A DNA stretch of 64,000 nt, from the NCBI RefSeq assembly GCF_002163625.1, contig NZ_CP020892.1, forward strand, positions 4,154,001 to 4,218,000, given 5' to 3'. How positions within the stretch are numbered: position 1 is the first letter of the stretch; the number at the start of each line of letters is the position of its first letter. Below, one piece after another: positions 14,964-23,900 of the stretch. Source of the DNA: Pseudomonas sp. M30-35 (lineage in GTDB: Bacteria; Pseudomonadota; Gammaproteobacteria; Pseudomonadales; Pseudomonadaceae). The notes under the pieces are model-generated. The model was not told where the DNA came from. It saw only the letters and a list, made by a program, of their open reading frames with translations, and ran no database searches. Both the position numbers and the translations under genes were made by a program.

Positions 14964-17900
14964 ATTCCACCTCCCATTGCTTCGCCACCAATATGTCCTG
15001 TTTTTTTATGAAGCAACTCAGGAACCAGTTGCATTCGCCCACTATCCTGATGGTGATGCCACGTATACCCATCAATTTTTTTTGCCCCTGCACTAATCTG
15101 CTGGAGTTGCTTGGCAGTAAAGCTTGAAGCTCTTACTTGGCCTTGCTGTATAGCACCCGACAAATCCTTAGTTGCGAGTTTCATCTGCCCTTCGTAACTC
15201 GCTGACTTAAACGTGTCAATTGATATACGCGTGTCAAACGCAGTCACATCATCAAATATAGGAAAGCCCTTGTTATCGAACACGACCCCCGTCACCGGAT
15301 GCCGCTGCCCTGCAAGATGCACATTCCGACCATCAACTGGAGGAACCGTAGTGGAAACGACGTTGTCACGGCCATAAGTAGACTCAAGCTCATTTCTGCT
15401 TGTTTGTGAGTTGTACGGAGCCTGAGAGCCTTTACCTTTTGCACCTTTAAGCACCGCCTTCCCTGCCAGTAGCCCTCCGCCACCAATAGCTAAATTAATC
15501 AGAAACTTGGAAGCTAGTACATAAATATCCCCGTCATCAAAGTTCTTATTACCATCAGCGTATTCTTGCTTAGCATAATCGTGCTCTTCTTGAACCTCTG
15601 TACGCTCCTCGCTAATCAAGCCAGCAGTGGTTCCAACTGCTGCATACTCTTTCAGAGCGTCAATCTTATCACCGACTAAGCTATTCGATAGCAGACCACC
15701 CGCGAGACTGACCGCAGCCTTCACAGGCCCCATCAGGGCTTGCATGCCTATTAAAGCTATCTCGACTTGTTCTAATGGCAAGGTTCCAAGATATGATTGA
15801 AAACTTGCAGTGCTCCGTAAAAATGCTTCGCCTGATGTCCGTGGTCTGCCGGTGGTAGTTTGATCATCTAAGACAAGAACACCGTTCACATCCCGTCCGC
15901 TGGAGGTCGTTCCGCTATCCGAATCACCGTAATCAATAACGGTATTGTTAGCGTACTCAGCCTTATCAGCCCAATCGGATAAGCGCTGAGTAGCTTCAGG
16001 GGATAGGCCTTTCAGCGCCTCAGGGCTGAGCCCGTGCCTGACCAAATTTTTGGCAACGGTTAAGGCACGATCCTCGCCAAGTAACCGCGTAGCAGAAGCG
16101 GGAATTTGATCAGTATTAACCAACTGGGCTTGAATTTCTTTGCTGACCTTGACTGCTAAAGCAGCAACTTCTTTAAGAGACCTATCGGTCACATACAAAT
16201 CTGTACGCTCTTCCGAGTCCTTAGTGATCTCAAATGCCTTGTCGACATCGCGATTCAATCCGGATGTAGAGTCTTCACCTGTCTCAGCATCGTTTCGAAC
16301 AACAATCTCGCCATCACCCACTGTGGCGCGGACTACTTGCTGGCGATCCTTATCGTATTCATAGCCTTCAACACTCCAGCCACTTTCACCCTCATTTCCC
16401 TTTCCTACTTGGCTACTATCTTGCTGAGTACCCTTTCCTTTGGAATAGGAGCCACCTACGTTGAGGTAGTAACTGTGCTCCTTATCTTGCCCAGCTATAT
16501 CACTGAAACCGAGGGTGCCTGTATCGAGTTTGAGGTTACCTGTATCTGAAGCAAGCAATGCTCCATCTAGCTGCGTGTGACCTCCAGTGCGGATATCTAG
16601 ACGATCATCAGCCAAGATACTTGTCTGATTGTTAACCCAGTTGGTCTTACCATTTGTTTCGCCATACCCGACGGAACCACTCACCCCAGACCCAGGGCCT
16701 AGTGTTACAGTGGCACTGAGGTCGTACTGCTTACCTTCAACGGTTCCGGTATCCGGCAATGAAGAGACTAAAAGGTCGCCTCCTACGCGCCCGACTACAT
16801 CCCCCCCCTGCAGTTGTGCTCCCGCAATAGTGGTATCGGCCCCACTGTTAAAGCTCAGGCGGTCGCCGGCGTATAGATAAGCTTCCTGTTGACGCTCGGC
16901 TATGCGCTCAAGGTTACCTTTACCTACGTTTACGCTGGCGTATACACCAATACCTTCTGAACCAAACGTCAGCCCAACTTCGCCACCGGCATTACGCCGA
17001 TCGCTGTCGCTATTGCTTTCATTTTGCGCAGCAGAAATATGTAGATCATTGCCGGCACTTAAATTGATTTCGCGCTCAGCTTGTGCCTGAGCGCCAATCA
17101 AGGCCAAGTCGTTACTTGCCTGAAGTTTTATGTCACGGCCTGCCGCTAACTCGCTGACAGTGCTAGTGCCTATGACGTCGTTTTCACTGGCCACGCCGTG
17201 GCTTGCCCCGATACCGGCTTTGAAACCTCCGGTCGATCCTCCTGTACCACCAGACCAACTCTGGCTCTGGTCACGCTGTTGACTCACAGAACCATGGGCA
17301 ACATCAACGGTGATGTCTCGGCCTTTTACGGAGATATCGCGTCCAGCTTGCAGCTGACCGCCTTGGATGGTTACGTTATTACCAGCGGAAAGACTCAAGT
17401 CGTTACCGGCCTTGAGTGTTGAGCCTCGATTGCTGCTTTCAATCGTTTGGATGCTGGAGGTCTGTTGAGAGTTACCCGTGCGACCGTCGGCAGTTGGCCC
17501 AGACATGAACTGACTAACGGAGTCGACCGCCTTTAAACTGCTCGACGCCTTACTCGTGTTGTTTTCGCCTTTTCCTGCATTGCTCAATGCGTCTTTGGTA
17601 CTACCAAAGTTGTGACTTACCGTGCCACTTAACCCTTCCCGCTGCTCACTTCGTTGCGCTTCAGATAGAAGTGTTTCTTGAGCGGCACCGATACTGATGT
17701 TGCGCCCGGCCTGTAACCCAATGTCGTTACCGGCGATCAGGTCTGAACCTATCTGGTTAATATCTCGTCCAGCCGCCACACTGAGATCATTGCCTGCGCT
17801 TATTTGGCTAGTGGCAGAAGTCGTCTGCAACTGACGCTCTTTTTCGCCAATACGCTCTCCACCGACAAAAGCAGTGATACCGTTGTCATCACCAGAAACA

Positions 17901-20900
17901 CTGACGCCGATCTGTTTTTTTGTTTCCCAGTCGTTTTGCGAATTACTGTTCTGTGCTGCCGCCACATTCACGTCACGCCCAGCATCGAGGCTGACGTTAC
18001 GTCCGGCTGAAATACCACTCCCGAGCACATTGATGTCGCGCTCAGCCTGTAAGTTCGCATCTCGATTAGCAGCTACCTGGCTACCAACACTGGTACTACT
18101 CTGCGCCTCTTGTCCTGCTTTTTTAGCCGAGGCGACAGAGACAAAACTGTCAGAAATAGAAACCCCAGGTTTTTTCTTGTACTGCTTGGTCAAACTGTAG
18201 GCAGTATCGTTAGCTGCAACCAGGTTGATATCCCCAGTCTCATCGATAAGGCCTGAGCGCAATACAACGTCATTTCCAGCCGCTGCACTGCTAGCACGCA
18301 AACGGATGTCATTTCCCGCAGCTACGACAACATCGTTACCGCCCGACAATTCACTTGCGACCTGTGTTGCCTGAGTTTTTAACTGGCTCTTACCGCTACC
18401 AGAAAGCCCAAGAAAGCCAGACTTACTCTTCTTCGTATATGAACCATGCTCCTCAACACCAGAAAGGATAGCAACATCACCCGTGGCACCGATTGTCAGA
18501 TCATTACCGGCAGTAAGCTCACTCCCAATTACGTTAACGTCTCGCCCACCATCAATGCTCAAACTACCGTCTTGCCCAATGCTGGTATTAAGAGTGAGAT
18601 TATTCCCAGCGCTCACGCTGGAGGCCACATTACTACTGTCGTAGCTCTCAGACTGCTTGCTGCTTTTACGACCAAAAGAGCCTTTCTTTTTCTTAAAATA
18701 AAAGTGTGAGCTTTCGTCCTTAGCCGACAGAATATTAATGTCTTGCCCTGCATTAAGAGCAGTGTCGTTCCCAGCCTCTGCGCTGCTCGCAATCAGCGTT
18801 AGATCACTACCAGCCCCCAGACTCAAATTATTGCCCGCCTGAATCAGGCTGCCTTGCTGCTGACTGCTGCTGTCTACCTTGTCGATTTTTTTGCTGCTGC
18901 GTTTGTAGTGATATTCGCTACTGGAATCATTGCTGGCTGATGCCAGCGTGAGGTCATTGCCCGCATTTAAGCTCAGGTCATTACCCGCACGCAGTTCACT
19001 GGCCACCACCGCCAGATCGCGGTCAGCACTGGCGTTCAAGTCGCCCTTTATATCTACGCTTGAGCCATGTTGGGTGACGCTGTCTTGGCTCCAGAAATGG
19101 CGCCTGTCCTTACGTACCTGGCCGCTGACTTCTTGGGCTGCGCCGATGACCACATCACGATCAGCCGTAAGCCGCGCATTGCCGCCTGATTGCAGGCTTC
19201 CACCAATATTGACCAGGTCACGTCCGGCTTGAATTGTCAGATCACGACCGGCTTCGATACGGGCGGCATTGTCGACCACGCTGCCGTATTGGCTAGCGTT
19301 ACGCCCGTTGAAACCATAACCGCTGACTGTGCGCTCATTGAGAATGTCGCCTGTGAGCGCCGTTATGCTAACGTCGCGCCCATTAATAATGCCTCCAGCA
19401 GTATTGTTAATGCTGCCGGTTGCCAGCAGATCAAGACGGTTACCTGCTTCAAGCAGACCGCTGTTGCCGATGTTGCTGGCGGTTGCGCTGAGGTTATTGC
19501 TGGCCCGTAAAGTACCTTGGTTATTCAGCTCGCTGCCGCTGATCAACGCCACATCACGGCCTTGAATCAAAGCTCCATTTGGCGCCAAACGGTTATCGAC
19601 CTGTGCCATATAAAGCACCGGCACCAATACACTTTGTCCGTTGACGATGCGGGTTTCCATCCACACGATGTCATGTGTAAGCGCCGCAACCTGCTCAGCA
19701 TTTAAAGACACTCCCAAGCTCAGGTTAAGCGGGTCCTTGCTGGCGATTGCATTGTTCATTAAGTAGCGAAACATGGCGTCATCGCTGGTTAGGCCATCAA
19801 TAAACCGCTGGCCGGTGCGAGCCTGGATCGCCTCGCGAATCAAGCGCTGCTCATACAGACCATCGCCCAGGCGCATCTGTAATCTGTCTGGGTCATAGCC
19901 GAGTTCACCCAGCAGATAGTCCGAGCTTAAAAAGCTCTTCAAATTGGTGAGTTCAGGGTTGGTTTCGATTAAGTAATTCGGTGTGCCCGCAGGACGATAG
20001 GTAATCGGCAATGCTTGAGCTTGGGCATATGTGGAATCCACTGCCACGATATTTGGGTTCTGGTATTGAGTCGGCTGCGCTTGAGCCTGAGCTTGATTGG
20101 CGCCGACCGTCACTGTGTTTGGATTTTGATACTGGGCTTGCCCCAGCGCCCCAAGCGTTACGTCCGAAACTGTTGAGCCGGTTACTGGGCCGACGGCACC
20201 ACCGTTGCTCACTTGAGTTGCTTGTTGGCCCAAATCACTCAGGCGAAACAAACCATTGTCGCCAGTCGGCAAGCTAAAGCCTGGCAGGGTTAACGGGTCT
20301 ATTTGTTTTTGGGTGAGGTCAGGTGGCAGTTGCGGGTTAAGATTAACCACTACAGGCACCACGCTTTTGGTGACGCCTGAATCCTGAACTTTATCCGTAC
20401 CCGCGTTGAGACTCTGGTACGTGACGACGCTATTATTCAGCTCCCCTGCAATGGTAAGAGAGGCCAGCCCACCGGCCTGAATAATGGCCGATGCGGCAAC
20501 TTCGTTGCTCACAGCCTCGGTCACATCGCTCAGCAACTGCCAGCGAGACAAAGCACTTAACGGCAACTCCTTAGGCAAGGAGGCGACGTTATAGGGATAG
20601 ATATAGTTATCCCTAAAACGCTCGTCAGTCCCGTCGGTAACACGCCCGGTGTTCCAAGTACGTACACGTGTAGCTTGTCCCAGTTGCGCGCCGATATTAT
20701 CCAAACTGTCGGCAGTGATGCTCAGGTCGTTGCTCGCGGCCAAAGTGCTGTATTGGTTCTCAAGTGTGCCCGCAACAATACGCAGGTCACGGCCACTCAA
20801 CAGATAAGCACTTGGGGAGTCTTCTTTGAGCTCGCTGTTGAATACCTCTGTCGCGATGTAATCCACATTGTGATGATCACCACCGCAGTCATAGCACTTC

Positions 20901-23900
20901 ACACTCATCTGACCGGAGACCTGCTCCTGCACCAGACTGAAGACATCCTTGCGGTTAATCAGTGCATTGGCATTCAGCGACATATCCCCACTGCTTTCTA
21001 TAGTCGCGGAGATATTTTCCAGCAAAGCAGAGCGTGCCCCGGCAGCGTTTTTGGCAACGGTTATGTCACCCAAGCTGTAAACATCAGCGAAGCGATTGGT
21101 CAGGCTGTTGGCGTATAGCGCCATATCGCCGCCACTGAAGATCAGGCCGTTTTCGTTACGCAGGGTGGTGGCGTTGAGTGTTAGATTTTCAGCGCTTCCC
21201 AAGGTGCCGTTGTTGGTCAGGTTTGTTGCGCTAAGGTTTAAATCACCCGCTGAAGTTAAGCGACCAAGGTTGTTTAGGCTGCCAAGGGTCAGTGTGCTGT
21301 CAGCGCCACCGGCAACTCGGCTCGCGCTGTTGTTCAAGTTCAGGCTGGCTGCTTTAAGGGTTAGATCAGCCAAACTGACGAGGCTGCCTTTACCGCTGTA
21401 GCCTCCAGTCAAGTTGACATTGAGGCTGGCATCGCTGGAAATCTGACCGTCATTCAGCCAGGTGCCGCCTGTACCGATAAGGCTTTGGCTAGCCAGAAGC
21501 TTACCGCTGGCACCTTGCGTGAGATTGGCGATATTCAGCTTCAGTTGGCTGGCCTGAACCAAGCCGTTGTTGGTCCAGTTATTGGCGGTCAGGCTCAGCA
21601 AGCCATTACTGCTCAACTTGCCTGCGGTGTTATCCGGCAGAGCGGAGCTTATATTAAGCGCCAAGCCACCCACACCAACATGACTCACGGTGCCGGACGC
21701 ATTGTTCATGCCCGTGAATGTCAGGCTGAGGTCACGGTTAGCGGCCTCAATGGTGCCATTGCGGTTATTCAGCAAAATACCGCTCAGCACACTACTGCCG
21801 CTCACGCCCAAACTGCGCAGCTTGCCTTGCTCATTGTTGATGCCTGTTGCCGCTAACTTAAACAGTTGGTTGGCTTCTATCAGGCCTTGGTTGTTGGTTA
21901 GGGCACCACTGAGGCCGAAGTCGATCTGGCTTGCGCCGACTTTACCTGCCTGGTTGTTAAAGGTCGTTGCCGTCACGTTCAACTCATCGCCCGCGAACAA
22001 ACCGCCGGCGCTGTTGTTCATAGCTTTTGCGACTATCTGGCTATTGCCAACGGTTGCAGCCAAGTGGCCCGCACTGTTATCGAGGTCGCCACTGCGGATA
22101 TCGAGGCTTTGCCCCTGAGTTGTACCCGTACGGTTATTAAACAGACCCGTTAGCTGTAACTTGAGCCAACCACCCAAGCTGTTGATCACCCCGGAAGCGC
22201 TGTTATCCAAGCTTGCTGCGCTAATATCGAGGTTGCCCGCTTGAGTACCAATGCGACCGTTTTGGTTACTCACCGCATTGGTTATGTTGAGATTAAGCGC
22301 GGTTTTACCCTGCAGGGAACCGGCGTTGTTGTTCAGGCTGGCAGCAGTCAAAGCGAGTGTTTTATCGCGGCTATAGATCAAGCCGTCAGCGCTGTTGTTC
22401 AGAGCACCGGTAAGCGTAACAGTCAGGTCATTATTCGCCGCCAATGTACCGCTGAGATTGTTGCTCAGGCTGCCCGCATTGAGTTGCAATGCTTGCTGGC
22501 TGATCAGGCTGCCTGCGGTGTTATTGACACTAGCGGCCTTGATTAGCAAATCACCCGCACTGGCCAGCTGGCCTTTTTGACTGTTATTCAGCAACCCGCT
22601 AAGAGTCAGGTCGAGGCTGCCATTACCACTGAGTTTCCCTGCACGATTATCAAGACTGGTGGCGGCCAATAGCAGATTGGCACCCGTTAATAACTGCCCA
22701 CCGCGGTTATCAATTGCCCCCGCCTTGATGCCAAGCGTCTTGCCTGCATTAATGAGGCCCTTGTGTTGATTGTTCAGTGCTGCAGTTAGCTCAAGATTGA
22801 TCGCACCGTCAGTCGAGACAATGCCGTTGTCATTGTTCAGGCTCGCAGCATTCAGCTGTTGGTCGCCCTTGCTGACCAATGCGCCTTGTTCGCTGTTGTT
22901 CAATGCACCTGTGAGTTGAATATCCAGTTGGCCGTCACGGCTGGAAACCGTACCCAATTGGCTGTTATCCAAGCTACCACCGGAGACAGTCACACCCTGC
23001 CAGCCGGAGAGCAAACCACGGTCGCGGTTGCTCAGCGTGGTGCCAGACACATTGAGCTGGCCAGCACTCAGTACCAACCCTTGACCGCTGTTGTCTAACG
23101 ATTTGGCCTTAAGGTCGAAGCTCTGCTGGCTGGATATTTCCCCTTTGCTGCTGTTATTCACCGCACCAAGATTGTTCAGAAGCAATTGCCCGGTTGCGGC
23201 AATCAAACCACCGCTGTTATCTAGATCCCCCTTGGCAAGATCCAGCGTCAGTTGATCCTGGCTAACCAGTCGGCCTTGCTGCTGAATCAGTTGCTTGACC
23301 TTGAGGCTCAAGCTGTTTTGGGCTGAAAGCTCGCCACCACTGTTATTCACCACGCCAGCAATGAGCGAAACTTTGTCGCGACTGGTAATCAGGCCATCCT
23401 GGCTGTTGTCCAGCGCGCCAGTGGTTAGCTCCAGTACTTTTTGGCTGGAGATAGTGCCTTGCTTGCTGTTATCCAGTGAGGCACTGCTGATATTCAAGCC
23501 TTGCTCACTGATGATCCGGCCACCCTGATTACTCAGGGCTTTGCTTAGCTCGATAGTCTGCGCACCCGCGCTACCGACCACACCGGCGTTGTTGTTTAAC
23601 GCGCCTAGGTTGTTAAGCGCCACGGTTCCAGCTGCGCTGATCTGGCCCAAGTTATTGTCGAGATCACCGCCCTGCAGATCTGCACTCAAGCTGCCGTTGC
23701 TGAGGAGTTTGCCTTGCTGCTGAGTGAGTTGTTGCGCTGTTAAAGCCAGTGCGGTTTTCGCAGAAAGCTCGCCACCATCGTTATTAACCGCGCCCGCTGT
23801 GAGTGTGAGCTTGTCGTTGCTGGTAATCAGGCCATCTTGACTGTTGTTTAGGGTGCCGGTGGTTAACTCCAACTCTTGCTTGCTGGAGATAGTGCCTTTG

